From CAVVNP01 sp963800235 (GTDB lineage Bacteria; Actinomycetota; Acidimicrobiia; Acidimicrobiales; Iamiaceae), in assembly GCA_963800235.1 (NCBI GenBank), contig CAWDAD010000001.1, forward strand, positions 1-64,000: 64,000 nucleotides of DNA, read 5' to 3'. Shown one piece after another: positions 7,642-16,371 of this stretch. Both the position numbers and the translations under genes were made by a program. The first letter of the stretch is position 1, and each line of letters begins with the position of its first letter. The notes below the pieces were generated by a model. That model was not told the DNA's origin and did no database searches. It saw only the letters and a list, made by a program, of their open reading frames with translations.

Positions 7642-9566
7642 GGGCTCGCCTGCTCCTCCTCCTGGCGGCGGTCCTGGCCATCGTGGGCATCCCCGCCGGC
7701 CTGGCCGCGGCCAAGTCCGCCCCCACCTCCTCGCTGCGGATCACCTACGTCGACAACAGCGATCCCGGCCACACGCGGGTCGGCTTCACCTACGACGGCT
7801 CGTCCAAGGACGTCGGCTCGCTGAAGGCGGCGGTCGACGGCGACGTGGTGAAGCCCAGCGACGTGGTGCCGCTCTCGCGGAGCTCGGTCCCCTCCGACGT
7901 GCTGTTCGTCGTCGACGACTCCACCCAGATGGGCGCGCCGAGCAACCTGGCCGCCAACCGCGACGCCCTCCGCCGCCTCATCCTCAGCACCGGTGAGAAC
8001 ACCGGGGTGGCGGTGGCGTCCTACGGCAACACGCCGACCCTGCTCAGCACCCTCGACGCCCCGCAGATCCGCGACGTGGACTCGATCAAGGACCTGGCGA
8101 CCAACCAGGGCGACAAGTCGATGATGTGGGACGGCCTGCACACCGGCCTGACCGAGCTGGCCAAGGCGCCGTCCTCGCACCAGACCGCGGTCGTGCTCAT
8201 CTCCAACGGCGCCGACAACGGCTCGAGCTCCACCGTCGGCGACGTCCGGGCGAGCCTGGTGCAGACCGGCGCCGCCCTGTACGTCGTCGCCGTCGGCGGG
8301 CAGCCGGCGCTCGACGGCTCCGGGCTCGCCACCCTGGTCGACCAGACCGGCGGCCGGGCCGTGGTCGTCGACAAGCCCGGTGACGTGCCCGGGGCGATGA
8401 CCAAGATGCAGACGGTCCTCGACCAGCGCTACACCGCCTCGCTCGCCGTCCCGGCCGGCAGCGGCCAGCGGGACCTGCAGCTGCAGATCGGCTCGACCAC
8501 CGGGTCCGCCTCCTTCTCCTCCGGCTCGGTGTCCAACGGCGTGACCGAGCTGGCCGCCCAGCCCGAGACCAAGGCGGGCAGCAGCTCGATCCTGCAGAGC
8601 GACCTGGCCAAGTGGCTGGCGCTGGCTGCGGTCGGGCTCGCCCTGGGCCTGGCCGCCTACAGCATCGGCAGCCTCATGGCCGCCAAGCAGACGGCCCTCT
8701 CCACCGTGCTGCGCCCCTACGCCGACGGGCCGGTCGAGGACGACGCCGACGACGGCGCCCTCGCCCAGACCGCCATCCTGCAGCGGGCGGTGGAGCTCAC
8801 CGAGGACTTCGCCGAGCGTCAAGGGTTCCTGGCCAAGGTCGAGTCGAAGCTCGAGCGGGCCGACCTGCCGCTGCGGGCGGCCGAAGCCCTGTTCTTCTGG
8901 GCCGCAGGGGTGGTGGTCATCGGCCTGGCCGCCCTGTTCATGATGGGGGTCATGGGGGGGTTGGTCCTGACCCTGGTCATCGCCATCTTCCCCGCCGCCG
9001 CCCTGAACTTCCTGGCGACCCGACGGCGCAAGCAGTTCGAGGCGCAGCTCCCCGACATGCTCTCGCTGCTGTCGGGCTCGCTGCGGGCCGGCTACTCGCT
9101 CATGCAGGGCATGGAGGCGGTGGCCCAGGAGGTCGTCGACCCCATGGGCAAGGAGCTCCGACGGGTGTGCTCCGAGGCCCGCCTCGGTCGGGACATCGAG
9201 GACGCCCTGAACGGGGTGGCCGAGCGCATGGACAGCCGTGACTTCGAGTGGGCCGTGATGGCCATCCGCATCCAGCGCGAGGTCGGCGGCAACCTCTCCG
9301 AGCTGCTGCTGACGGTGGCCGACACCATGACCAACCGCGAGCGGTTGCGGCGGGAGGTCGCCGCCCTGACGGCGGAGGGCAAGATGAGCGCCATCGTGCT
9401 GGGGCTCATGCCCCCGGCCCTCGGTGCGTTCATGTTCGTGAGCAACCCCGACTACATGCACGGCCTCGTCTCCACCGGCGTGGGCCAGGGGATGCTCGTC
9501 GGGGCGACCGTGGCGATGCTCGTCGGGTTCGCCTGGATGAAGAAGATCGTCGACATCAACATCTGA
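7638..9566 (+). CDS. tadB: VWA-TadB fusion, Tad pilus inner-membrane platform protein
   Basis: A 642-residue protein that fuses two modules. Residues 1-26 are a signal peptide. Residues about 85-265 form a von Willebrand factor A domain (VLFVVDDSTQMG at 88-99 is a degenerate MIDAS, DxS but no third Ser; VVLISNGADNG at 185-195). A membrane segment lies at about 326-346. The C-terminal part is the TadB/GspF (T2SSF) domain with helices at about 415-460 and the motif FEAQLPDMLSLLSGSLRAGYSLMQ. TadB normally pairs with TadC in the pilus platform; the VWA module would sit outside the membrane. Translationally coupled to tadA (ATGA) and followed by tadC. Confidence 0.88.
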   Translation: MRARLLLLLAAVLAIVGIPAGLAAAKSAPTSSLRITYVDNSDPGHTRVGFTYDGSSKDVGSLKAAVDGDVVKPSDVVPLSRSSVPSDVLFVVDDSTQMGAPSNLAANRDALRRLILSTGENTGVAVASYGNTPTLLSTLDAPQIRDVDSIKDLATNQGDKSMMWDGLHTGLTELAKAPSSHQTAVVLISNGADNGSSSTVGDVRASLVQTGAALYVVAVGGQPALDGSGLATLVDQTGGRAVVVDKPGDVPGAMTKMQTVLDQRYTASLAVPAGSGQRDLQLQIGSTTGSASFSSGSVSNGVTELAAQPETKAGSSSILQSDLAKWLALAAVGLALGLAAYSIGSLMAAKQTALSTVLRPYADGPVEDDADDGALAQTAILQRAVELTEDFAERQGFLAKVESKLERADLPLRAAEALFFWAAGVVVIGLAALFMMGVMGGLVLTLVIAIFPAAALNFLATRRRKQFEAQLPDMLSLLSGSLRAGYSLMQGMEAVAQEVVDPMGKELRRVCSEARLGRDIEDALNGVAERMDSRDFEWAVMAIRIQREVGGNLSELLLTVADTMTNRERLRREVAALTAEGKMSAIVLGLMPPALGAFMFVSNPDYMHGLVSTGVGQGMLVGATVAMLVGFAWMKKIVDINI

Positions 9567-9578
9567 GGGACGTCGGAC

Positions 9579-10499
9579 ATGGACATGATGCTGATCGGAG
9601 TCCTCGCCGTCGCGGCGGGCATCGGGGTCGCCCTCTGGGCGGTGCTGAGCTCGGCCGACGAGAAGGCGACCGTGCGAGCCTCGCTGCGGCAGCTCGAGGG
9701 GTACGAGGTCGACAACCTCCGCGACCAGGAGCTGCTCGCCCCCGTGAAGGACCGGGCCATCGCCCCGGTCATGAAGGGCCTCACCGACCTCGGGCGGCGC
9801 TTCACGCCGGCCGGGTACCTGGAGCAGACCAAGCGCAAGCTGATCGCCGCCGGCAAGAACGACGCCAACTCCTTCGAGGTCTTCCTGGCCATCCGGGTGT
9901 GCACGGTCGTGGCCGTGCCGGTGGTGTCGATCCTGCTGTTCCTCACCGTCGGCAGCGGCCTCATGGGCCTGGTCGTGATCGCCCTGGCCGCGCTGGCCCT
10001 GGTGCTCGGACCCGATGCCGTGCTGAACCGGCGGGTCGAGGCCCGCAAGATGGAGATCCGGGTGAAGCTCCCCGAGGTCCTCGACCTGCTGACCATCTCG
10101 GTCGAGGCCGGCCTCGGCTTCGAGCAGGCCCTCGACCGCACGGTCGCGGCGGTGCCGGGCGCCCTCACCGACGAGTTCAGCCGCATGCTGGGCGAGGTCC
10201 GGGCCGGCGCCAGCCGGGCCGACTCGATGCGGGCCATGGAGAAGCGCTGCGACGTCCCCGAGCTGCGCTCGTTCGTGCTGGCCATCCTGCAGGCCGACAC
10301 CTTCGGCGTGTCGATCGGCCGGGTGCTGCGGGCCCAGGCCGACGAGATGCGGATCAAGCGCCGCCAGCTCGCCCAGGCCCAGGCCCAGAAGGCGCCGGTC
10401 AAGATGCTGATCCCGATGGTGTTCTGCGTCTTCCCCGCCCTCTTCGTCATCGTGCTCGGCCCGGCGGCGATCAACATCCAGCAGTCCTTCAGCAAGTAG
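9579..10499 (+). CDS. tadC: Tad pilus inner-membrane protein TadC
   Basis: A 306-residue T2SSF-family platform protein. An N-terminal helix (residues 2-24) is followed by a pair of helices near 105-150 and the T2SSF domain with IRVKLPEVLDLLTISVEAGLGFEQAL and ADTFGVSIGRVLRAQADEMR. A final helix lies at about 278-298. It starts at ATG 9579, 12 nt after tadB. It completes the tadABC motor/platform set; no prepilin peptidase, TadE/F/G or outer-membrane secretin is visible here. Absence of a secretin fits a monoderm. Confidence 0.88.
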   Translation: MDMMLIGVLAVAAGIGVALWAVLSSADEKATVRASLRQLEGYEVDNLRDQELLAPVKDRAIAPVMKGLTDLGRRFTPAGYLEQTKRKLIAAGKNDANSFEVFLAIRVCTVVAVPVVSILLFLTVGSGLMGLVVIALAALALVLGPDAVLNRRVEARKMEIRVKLPEVLDLLTISVEAGLGFEQALDRTVAAVPGALTDEFSRMLGEVRAGASRADSMRAMEKRCDVPELRSFVLAILQADTFGVSIGRVLRAQADEMRIKRRQLAQAQAQKAPVKMLIPMVFCVFPALFVIVLGPAAINIQQSFSK

Positions 10500-10518
10500 C
10501 GGTCCGGGTCCGGACGCC

Positions 10519-12051
10519 GTGGCGCCCACCGACGTCGCCGAGCGGCCGGCCGCGGCCACCGAGGACGAGCACCCCGCCGCCGGCGACCGCCACGGCGCCG
10601 GGGGCTCCCGGTCGGCGGGCACCCGCCGCCCGGCCCCGAGCCTGGCCGCCGTCGTCGGGCTGGCGTTCGGGATCTTCGGGCTGGCCATCGGTACGGGCTC
10701 GCTGCACGACAACAGCTTCCTGACCCACCTGGCCACCGGCCGGATCATCCTCGACCGCCACGCGGTGCCGACGGTCGACCCCTACTCCTTCACCGCCCAC
10801 GGCCGTCCCTGGGTGGTGCAGAGCTGGTTGGCCTCGGTGCTCTACGCCGGCACCGAGCGGATCGGCGGGCTGGGGCTGCTCCGGACGGTGCTCGGCGTCG
10901 GCACGGGCGTCCTGGCCCTGCTGGTCTGGCGGCTCACCCGCCCGGCACGGACGCTGGTCCCCCGGGTCCTGGTGGCCGGGGCGGTGGTCGCCGGGGGCGT
11001 CGCCTTCTGGGTCGAGCGCCCGCTCACCATCGGGCTGATCGGCCTGGCCGTGGTCCTGCTGGCCGCCGACGGCGAGCTCGACCCCCGCTGGCTCGTCCCG
11101 GTCATGTGGGTCTGGGTGAACAGCCACGGATCCTTCCCCCTCGGCATCGGCGTGCTGGTCCTGCTCGTCGCCGGGCGCGCCGCCGACCGGCGGCTGGGCC
11201 TGGCCGATCCGACGGGGGAGCGGCGCCCGCCGGAGCAGCGCGCCCTCGGCTGGTCGGTGGTGGGCACGGCCCTCGGTGCGGTGAACCCGCTCGGCCCGAC
11301 CCTGCTGGCCTTCCCCCTCCGCCTCCTCGCCCATTCGGAGAACTTCCGGGCGGTGGTCGAGTGGCAGCCTCCGCGCTTCGACCAGCCCGGCCAGCAGCTG
11401 TTCCTGCTCGAGCTGGTCGTGGCGGTGGCGGTGGTGGCCCTGCGCCGCCGGCGGGTGAGCTCGCTCCTGCTCGTGGCGGCCTTCGCCGCGCTCGCCCTCA
11501 CCAGCGCCCGCAACATCGCCCCGGCCGCCATCGTCCTGACGCCGATCGTGGCCGGCGGCCTGGCCGGCCTGGGCAGCGTCTCGGGCGACCGGCGCAGCCC
11601 GGCCACCCGTGGCGGTGCGATCGCCCTCGGCGCCCTGGCCCTGGTGGTCGGGGTGGGGACGCTGCGGACCCAGCCCGACACCCGCCTCACCGCCTACCCG
11701 ACCGAGGCCGTCGCCTGGATGCACGCCCACGACCTGGTGGCGGTGCCCGGGGCCCGGGTGGTCGCGCCCGACTACGTGGGCAACTTCCTCGAGGCCCGCT
11801 ACGGCTCGAGCGCCCGCGCCTACATCGACGACCGGGTCGACATGTACCCGACCTCGGTCGTGCGCAGCATGGTGGTGCTGAAGCACCTGGAGCCGGGTTG
11901 GCAGCAGGTGCTCGACCGGGCCCGGCCGAGCGCCGTGGTGTGGAAGTCCGCCGATCCGCTGGGGCGGGCGCTGGCCCGGTCGCCGCGCTGGCGGGTGGCG
12001 CACCGCGACCGGCAGTGGGCGGTCTACGTGCCGGTCACGCCACCGGCCTGA
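10519..12051 (+). CDS. Polytopic membrane protein, GT-C-like
   Basis: A 510-residue integral membrane protein with about ten helices after a 40-residue disordered N terminus. The first luminal loop has FLTHLATGRIILDRH and PTVDPYSFTAHGRPWVVQSWL, a signature seen in uncharacterised bacterial GT-C-like proteins. A soluble C-terminal portion (about 400-510) follows. Probably a lipid-linked-sugar-dependent transferase or a relative, but no activity can be assigned. The start is GTG 10519, 20 nt after tadC, so it may be co-transcribed with the Tad genes. It converges with the pilin gene. Confidence 0.65.
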   Translation: MAPTDVAERPAAATEDEHPAAGDRHGAGGSRSAGTRRPAPSLAAVVGLAFGIFGLAIGTGSLHDNSFLTHLATGRIILDRHAVPTVDPYSFTAHGRPWVVQSWLASVLYAGTERIGGLGLLRTVLGVGTGVLALLVWRLTRPARTLVPRVLVAGAVVAGGVAFWVERPLTIGLIGLAVVLLAADGELDPRWLVPVMWVWVNSHGSFPLGIGVLVLLVAGRAADRRLGLADPTGERRPPEQRALGWSVVGTALGAVNPLGPTLLAFPLRLLAHSENFRAVVEWQPPRFDQPGQQLFLLELVVAVAVVALRRRRVSSLLLVAAFAALALTSARNIAPAAIVLTPIVAGGLAGLGSVSGDRRSPATRGGAIALGALALVVGVGTLRTQPDTRLTAYPTEAVAWMHAHDLVAVPGARVVAPDYVGNFLEARYGSSARAYIDDRVDMYPTSVVRSMVVLKHLEPGWQQVLDRARPSAVVWKSADPLGRALARSPRWRVAHRDRQWAVYVPVTPPA

Positions 12052-12075
12052 CCCGCTTCGACGCACCGTCGCTGA

Positions 12076-12093
12076 CCGTGGTGGTCACCACGG
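12076..12093. terminator. Palindrome between convergent genes
   Basis: CCGTGGT / ACCACGG stem (7 bp, GGTC loop), 25 nt after the membrane-protein stop and 58 nt from the pilin stop. Candidate bidirectional terminator. Confidence 0.45.
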
Positions 12094-12150
12094 GCGAGGG
12101 CCGGGACGCGCCGCAGGTCCCGCCCGCCGGCGCGTGGACCGGCCGCCTCC

Positions 12151-12399
12151 TCAGCAGGTGGGGCTGGCGCCCTGCTGGCCGTTGACGTAGTAGTCGATGC
12201 AGTTCGACGAGTGCCCGACGCTGTTGTGGCTCTGACCGCCGAAGTAGGTCAGCGCGCCGAAGCAGGCGATGGCGATCAGGGCGAGCAGGAGCGCGTACTC
12301 GACCAGGCTGGCGCCGGCGTCGCCGAGCCGCCCGCATCGTCGACGGAGCCGCCCGGGGATCGTTCGGTCGGGACTGGCGGTCGGCGTCGCAGCGTCCAT
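12151..12399 (-). CDS. flp: Flp family type IVb pilin
   Basis: An 82-residue prepilin. A 29-residue leader ends in Gly; processing at G29/A30 gives mature ASLVEYALLLALIAIAC, with Glu at +5 as prepilin peptidases of this class require. The hydrophobic N-terminal helix forms the pilus core. The short tail has Cys67 and Cys82, which could form a disulfide. ATG 12399 has a good ribosome-binding site (AAGGGGA). It faces the Tad operon on the opposite strand, so it is expressed separately from the machinery it feeds. No processing peptidase is in the window. Confidence 0.88.
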   Translation of the reverse strand: MDAATPTASPDRTIPGRLRRRCGRLGDAGASLVEYALLLALIAIACFGALTYFGGQSHNSVGHSSNCIDYYVNGQQGASPTC

Positions 12400-12454
12400 G
12401 TCCCCTTGGTTCGGCAGGTCGGAGGCCGGACTCCATGATCCGTTCGGCTCAATC

Positions 12455-12472
12455 TCGGCCCGGCCGGGCCGA
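12455..12472 (-). terminator. Palindrome directly after the DUF2510 gene
   Basis: An 18-bp perfect palindrome (9-bp arms TCGGCCCGG / CCGGGCCGA) abutting the DUF2510 stop codon; on RNA it folds as a 7-bp stem with a 4-nt loop. It probably ends that transcript before the pilin gene. Confidence 0.5.
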
Positions 12473-13363
12473 TCAGGAGGAGGAGCCCAGGCCCGTCATG
12501 TAGTCGGAGTACTCCGAGAGGTAGTCCGAGTACTGCTGGTCCGACGACCCGCCGCTGTCCGAGTACGGGTCCGAGAAGTCGGTGAAGGCCCCGACGTCGC
12601 CCTGGCTGCGCCGGTCCCAGCGGGTGAAGAACGCCCGGTAGGCCGGGTCGCGGCGCAGCCGGTACAGCTGCAGCGGCGTGTAGGCGCCGGCCAGCCCCGG
12701 TTTGGCCTGGGTCTCGATGTCGAGGCGGAGCCGGGCGGCGGAGTCGGCCTGGACGGCCAGGGTGTAGGTGCCGGCCACCGGGGCCACGAACGACTCGGCG
12801 AAGAAGCCCCGCGTCCGGCCTGCGTACAGCAGGCGCTGGCCGTCGCGGCCGCCGGGGAGGAGCTGCTGGTAGTCGCTCGCGGCGTAGGACCCGCCGGTGT
12901 CGGACCCGAAGGCGGCCCGGAGCCGGCCGCTGGCGTCGGCATCGAGGGCGATGGCCGCCCGGAAGCGGATCTCGTTGCGCTCGGCCCGTACCTCGAACCC
13001 GACCGCCTCGCCGGCCTGCAGGTGCACGCGGCGGGCGGTGGTGCCGCCGGCGGTCAGGTCCTCCATCGACGGGCCGGTGCCCGACCCGGACCCGGTGCCG
13101 CTCAGCGCGACGGCCACCACGACCACCAGCAGGGCGGCGGCGACGCCGGCCAGCGCACGCCATCGGCGGCGGCGACGGGCGGCGCGGTCGGGCTCGATGC
13201 GGGGCAGCTCGGCGGTGGCGCCCGGCTCGGCGGTGGCGCCCTCCTGGTCGACGGTGACGACGCCGGCGTCGGCGACCGAGGCGGTCCAGGACGACCCGTC
13301 CCAGAACCGGTGCTCGTGCCGGCCGGACGGATCGGGGTGCCAACCAGGCGTCTGCTCGACCAC
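12473..13363 (-). CDS. DUF2510 domain membrane protein
   Basis: A 296-residue protein. Residues 6-28 (PGWHPDPSGRHEHRFWDGSSWT) are a DUF2510 module, a short actinobacterial domain usually at the cytoplasmic N terminus of membrane proteins. A basic stretch and one transmembrane helix follow at about 60-92. The rest is extracytoplasmic, beta-rich, with ETQAKPGLAGAYTPLQLYRLRRDP and a Ser/Tyr/Asp-rich tail (YSDYLSEYSDYM). Function unknown. The GTG start at 13363 has GAAGGGG upstream. It is divergent from the lipoprotein gene. A weak sigma28-like match (TCAT-N15-TCCGAAGG, 6 nt before the GTG) also exists but overlaps the ribosome-binding site. Confidence 0.7.
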   Translation of the reverse strand: MVEQTPGWHPDPSGRHEHRFWDGSSWTASVADAGVVTVDQEGATAEPGATAELPRIEPDRAARRRRRWRALAGVAAALLVVVVAVALSGTGSGSGTGPSMEDLTAGGTTARRVHLQAGEAVGFEVRAERNEIRFRAAIALDADASGRLRAAFGSDTGGSYAASDYQQLLPGGRDGQRLLYAGRTRGFFAESFVAPVAGTYTLAVQADSAARLRLDIETQAKPGLAGAYTPLQLYRLRRDPAYRAFFTRWDRRSQGDVGAFTDFSDPYSDSGGSSDQQYSDYLSEYSDYMTGLGSSS

Positions 13364-13438
13364 ACGTCCCCTTCGGACTCCTCGAACGGGGGATGAGGGT
13401 AGTTGCGGCCGTGAGACGGCCCGTCCGGCCGGTGCCCG

Positions 13439-13444
13439 TACAGT
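13439..13444 (+). promoter_or_regulatory. -10 box (TACAGT) of the lipoprotein gene
   Basis: TACAGT ends 8 nt before the ATG at 13453, which supports that start over the upstream in-frame codon at 13393 and suggests a leaderless mRNA. Confidence 0.45.
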
Positions 13445-13452
13445 GGTCCGCC

Positions 13453-13758
13453 ATGCGCGGCGCCGGGTTCTGCACGGGGGTGGTCCTCGCCGCTGTCCTG
13501 GGGCTCGCCGCCACGGGGTGCGGCGCCGACGCCGGCCTGGCCCGCCAGGAGGCGATGGCCCGGGCCCGCACCTGCGCCAGCCTCGAGGAGCGCCACGCCA
13601 ACACGCCGGTGACGGTGCCCCCCTGGCGGCTCTTCCTGCCCAAGGCGGCCCAGCGCTCCGACAGCCAGCACGACAAGGCGGACCGCCAGCAGGAGAACGC
13701 CGGGGAGATCAAGGCCGACTGCCAGAAGGCGTTGCGAGAGGCCAAGAGCAAGCCGTGA
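13453..13758 (+). CDS. Small putative lipoprotein
   Basis: A 101-residue secreted protein. A hydrophobic signal (residues 1-24) ends in AATGC, a weak lipobox with Cys25 as the lipidation candidate. The mature part is charged and probably helical (LARQEAMARARTCASLEERH; DKADRQQENAGEIKADCQKALREAKSKP) with two further Cys. No family recognised. The stop overlaps the pmt start as GTGA, so the two are translationally coupled and probably work at the same envelope site. Confidence 0.6.
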   Translation: MRGAGFCTGVVLAAVLGLAATGCGADAGLARQEAMARARTCASLEERHANTPVTVPPWRLFLPKAAQRSDSQHDKADRQQENAGEIKADCQKALREAKSKP

Positions 13759-15137
13759 CCGTGACGGTCACCGACCCGCCGGTGCCGCCACCGGAGCCAC
13801 CCGACGCCGGCGAGACGTCGTCGGCGGAACCGGCCCGGCCGAAGCCGGTCGAGCTCGACCGGCGCCTGGCCCGTCTGGTCCCCGCCGGCGTGGGCCTGGT
13901 CAGCTTCGCCATCCGCCTGCCCCGGCTGTCCAAGCCCGGGTCGTTCGTCTTCGACGAGATCTTCTACGCGCCCGACGCCAACGACCTGCTCCGGTTCGGC
14001 ATCGAGCAGGGGCAGGTCAAGCACCCACCGCTCGGCAAGTGGCTCATCGCCGCCGGCATCAAGGCGTTCGGCTTCACCCCCTTCGGCTGGCGCATCGCCT
14101 CGGTGGTGGCGGGCTCGCTCGCCGCCGCCATCATCGCCTCCGCGGCGCTGCGCCTGACCCGCCGGTGGGAGCTCGGCCTGCTCGGCGGCGCGCTGGTCGG
14201 CCTCGACGGGATCATGTTCACCACCAGCCGGGTGGCCATGCTCGACATCTTCGTGGGGCTCTTCCTGAGCGGGGCGGCGTGGTTCGCCGTGGCGGCCTGG
14301 GAGGCCCAACCCGACCTCCACCGGGTGCGCCGGCTCGGCCTCGGCGCCCTGATCTGCATCGGGCTGTCGTCGGGGGTCAAGTGGTCGGCGGCGTTCACCC
14401 TCCCGGTCGTGCTCGGCGAGGTGATCGTGCTCGAGCGCCGGTTGTCCGCGCCCGGGCGGCCGCGGCGCATCGGCTACCTGCGCGCCGTGGTCCTGGCGGG
14501 GGCGGTGCCCGTCCTGCTCTACGTCGCCGCCTTCGTGCCCACCTTCCTGACGCGCAGCGACGCGCTGCCCGTCACCGGGTTCGTCGGCAACCAGACCTCG
14601 ATCTTCGACTTCCACGAGGGCCTCGACCCGAAGAACCCCTACGCCGTGCCCGCCTACAACTGGCTGCTGCAGACCCAGCCGGCGGCGCTGTACAAGCAGA
14701 CCTGCTCACCCGCCCAGGGCGCCACCAGCCGGATCTGCCCGAAGGTCGACCACACGACCGAGATCCGGATCCTGGCGGTGGCCAACCCGGTCGGCTGGTG
14801 GGCCGGCCTGGTCGCCGGGGTGATCCTGCTCGGTCTGGTGGCCTGGCTGGCCCGCTGGCGCGCCCTGCTGCTGCTCCTGCTCGGCCTGAGCCAGTGGGTG
14901 CCGTGGATGCTGATCAGCCGGCCCCCGTACTCCTTCTACGAGACCGGCCTCATCCCGTTCATGGCGCTCTGGCCGGTCGCGGTGCTCGGCGAGCTGCCGC
15001 GGAAGTGGGGCGCGATCCTCGCCGGTTTGCTCGTCGCGGCGCTGCTCGGCATGTTCGTGTACCTGTACCCGATCTGGACCGGACTGCCGCTGTCGCCTGC
15101 CGCCGAGCACCGTCGCATGCTGCGGAGCTGGCCGTGA
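13755..15137 (+). CDS. Protein O-mannosyltransferase (PMT/GT39 family)
   Basis: A 460-residue integral membrane protein that transfers mannose from polyprenyl-phosphate-mannose to secreted proteins. The first loop carries the family's Asp-Glu catalytic pair in FVFDEIFYAPDANDLL, followed by QGQVKHPPLGKWLIAAGIKAFGFTPFGWR. About ten helices are visible, and the conserved C-terminal block includes PWMLISRPPYSFYETGLIPFMAL. In actinobacteria Pmt acts on Sec-exported lipoproteins and pilin-like proteins, making the coupled lipoprotein a plausible client or partner (inference). The start is GTG 13755, overlapping the previous stop. Confidence 0.85.
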   Translation: MTVTVTDPPVPPPEPPDAGETSSAEPARPKPVELDRRLARLVPAGVGLVSFAIRLPRLSKPGSFVFDEIFYAPDANDLLRFGIEQGQVKHPPLGKWLIAAGIKAFGFTPFGWRIASVVAGSLAAAIIASAALRLTRRWELGLLGGALVGLDGIMFTTSRVAMLDIFVGLFLSGAAWFAVAAWEAQPDLHRVRRLGLGALICIGLSSGVKWSAAFTLPVVLGEVIVLERRLSAPGRPRRIGYLRAVVLAGAVPVLLYVAAFVPTFLTRSDALPVTGFVGNQTSIFDFHEGLDPKNPYAVPAYNWLLQTQPAALYKQTCSPAQGATSRICPKVDHTTEIRILAVANPVGWWAGLVAGVILLGLVAWLARWRALLLLLLGLSQWVPWMLISRPPYSFYETGLIPFMALWPVAVLGELPRKWGAILAGLLVAALLGMFVYLYPIWTGLPLSPAAEHRRMLRSWP

Positions 15138-15147
15138 GGAGCGAACG

Positions 15148-16371
15148 ATGACCGAGGCCGTCCGACCCCCCGCCGCCCAGCGCGCCGTCGCCGGCGGGCC
15201 TCCGGCGAGGACCCCGGCCGACGACGTCCGCACCGGCGGCCCCCCCGTCACCGGGGACGCGGGCGGCCGGCGACGCCGGCCGGGCGGGCCCGGTGGTGGG
15301 GACGACGGCGGTGGGCGCCGGCGAGAGCGGCGGACGCCGGAGTGGCTGCGCTGGGTCCGGGCCCTCGGCACCGGCCTCTACCTCGGGGTGCTGGTGCTCT
15401 ACGTGTGGAAGCGGGGACTGCCGCTCGACCGCGAGCAGGTGATGATCTGGATCGTCGCCGGCCTGGTGATCAGCACCCTGGGCCGCCCCCGGTCGTGGCA
15501 GATCGTCACCGACTGGCTGCCCTTCGCCCTGCTGATGGTCGCCTACGACTACAGCCGGGGCTTCGCCCGGACCATCGACCTGCCCATCCACTTCACGCCC
15601 CAGATCGACGTCGACAAGTTCCTGTTCTTCGGTCACGTCCCGACCGTGTGGCTGCAGGAGCACCTGGTCAGCCCGAAGCCGCACTGGTGGCAGGTGTTCA
15701 TCACCCTCGCCTACCTGACCCACTTCATCCTCCCGTTCGCGGTGGCGGGGGTGCTGTGGTTCCGCAACCGGGCCAGCTTCCTCGCCTTCGCCGGCCGGTT
15801 CCTGACCCTCGCCTACGCCGGGCTGGCCACCTACATCGTGTTCCCGGCGGCGCCGCCGTGGATCGCCTCCGAGACCGGCCCGAGCTACCTGCGGAACTAC
15901 CACCGCCCCTACATCGGCGAGGTCCACCGGGTGGTCAACCAGGCGTGGGACCTGCTCGGGCTGCACCGGGCCCGCACCTGGGTCGAGAAGGGGCAGGCCA
16001 CCGTGAACCTGTACGCGGCGGTGCCGTCGCTGCACGCCGCCTTCGCCGCCCTGATCTCGGTGTTCCTGTGGACCCGGGTCAGCAGGTGGTGGCGGCCGCT
16101 GCTCGTCCTCTACCCGCTGCTCATGGGCTTCGCCCTGGTCTTCGGCGGCGAGCACTACGTGAGCGACGTCCTGCTCGGCTGGCTCTACGTCGCCGCGGTG
16201 ATGCTCGGCTGGAACCGCTGGGACCGCCACCGGGCGGCCAAGCGGGCCGCGGCGGCGGCCGGAGCGGACGATGCCGGCCCCGGCGGCGACGCCGACGGCG
16301 GCGACGGGTCGGTCGAGGTCACCGACCCCGACCCGCGGCCCGGTGGCGAGCCGGCGATCAGCCGAGCTTGA
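15148..16371 (+). CDS. PAP2-superfamily phosphatase/inositol-phosphotransferase-like membrane protein
   Basis: A 407-residue membrane protein. After a disordered Gly/Arg-rich N terminus (about 65 residues) it has six helices and the PAP2 signatures: PSLHAAF (motif 2, catalytic His) and GEHYVSDVLLGW (motif 3, nucleophilic His). The arrangement resembles Aur1/Ipt1-type transferases that exchange phospho-inositol head groups between lipids, as well as lipid phosphatases. The start is ATG 15148 with GAGGAGCG upstream, 10 nt after pmt, so probably one operon with pmt. Its 3' end overlaps the convergent response-regulator gene by 14 nt. Confidence 0.8.
   Translation: MTEAVRPPAAQRAVAGGPPARTPADDVRTGGPPVTGDAGGRRRRPGGPGGGDDGGGRRRERRTPEWLRWVRALGTGLYLGVLVLYVWKRGLPLDREQVMIWIVAGLVISTLGRPRSWQIVTDWLPFALLMVAYDYSRGFARTIDLPIHFTPQIDVDKFLFFGHVPTVWLQEHLVSPKPHWWQVFITLAYLTHFILPFAVAGVLWFRNRASFLAFAGRFLTLAYAGLATYIVFPAAPPWIASETGPSYLRNYHRPYIGEVHRVVNQAWDLLGLHRARTWVEKGQATVNLYAAVPSLHAAFAALISVFLWTRVSRWWRPLLVLYPLLMGFALVFGGEHYVSDVLLGWLYVAAVMLGWNRWDRHRAAKRAAAAAGADDAGPGGDADGGDGSVEVTDPDPRPGGEPAISRA

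Noticed and set aside
13370..13396. Sigma28-like element before the DUF2510 gene (TCAT-15-TCCGAAGG)
   Set aside because: The -10 lacks GAT and coincides with the ribosome-binding site; kept only as a remark in the gene entry.
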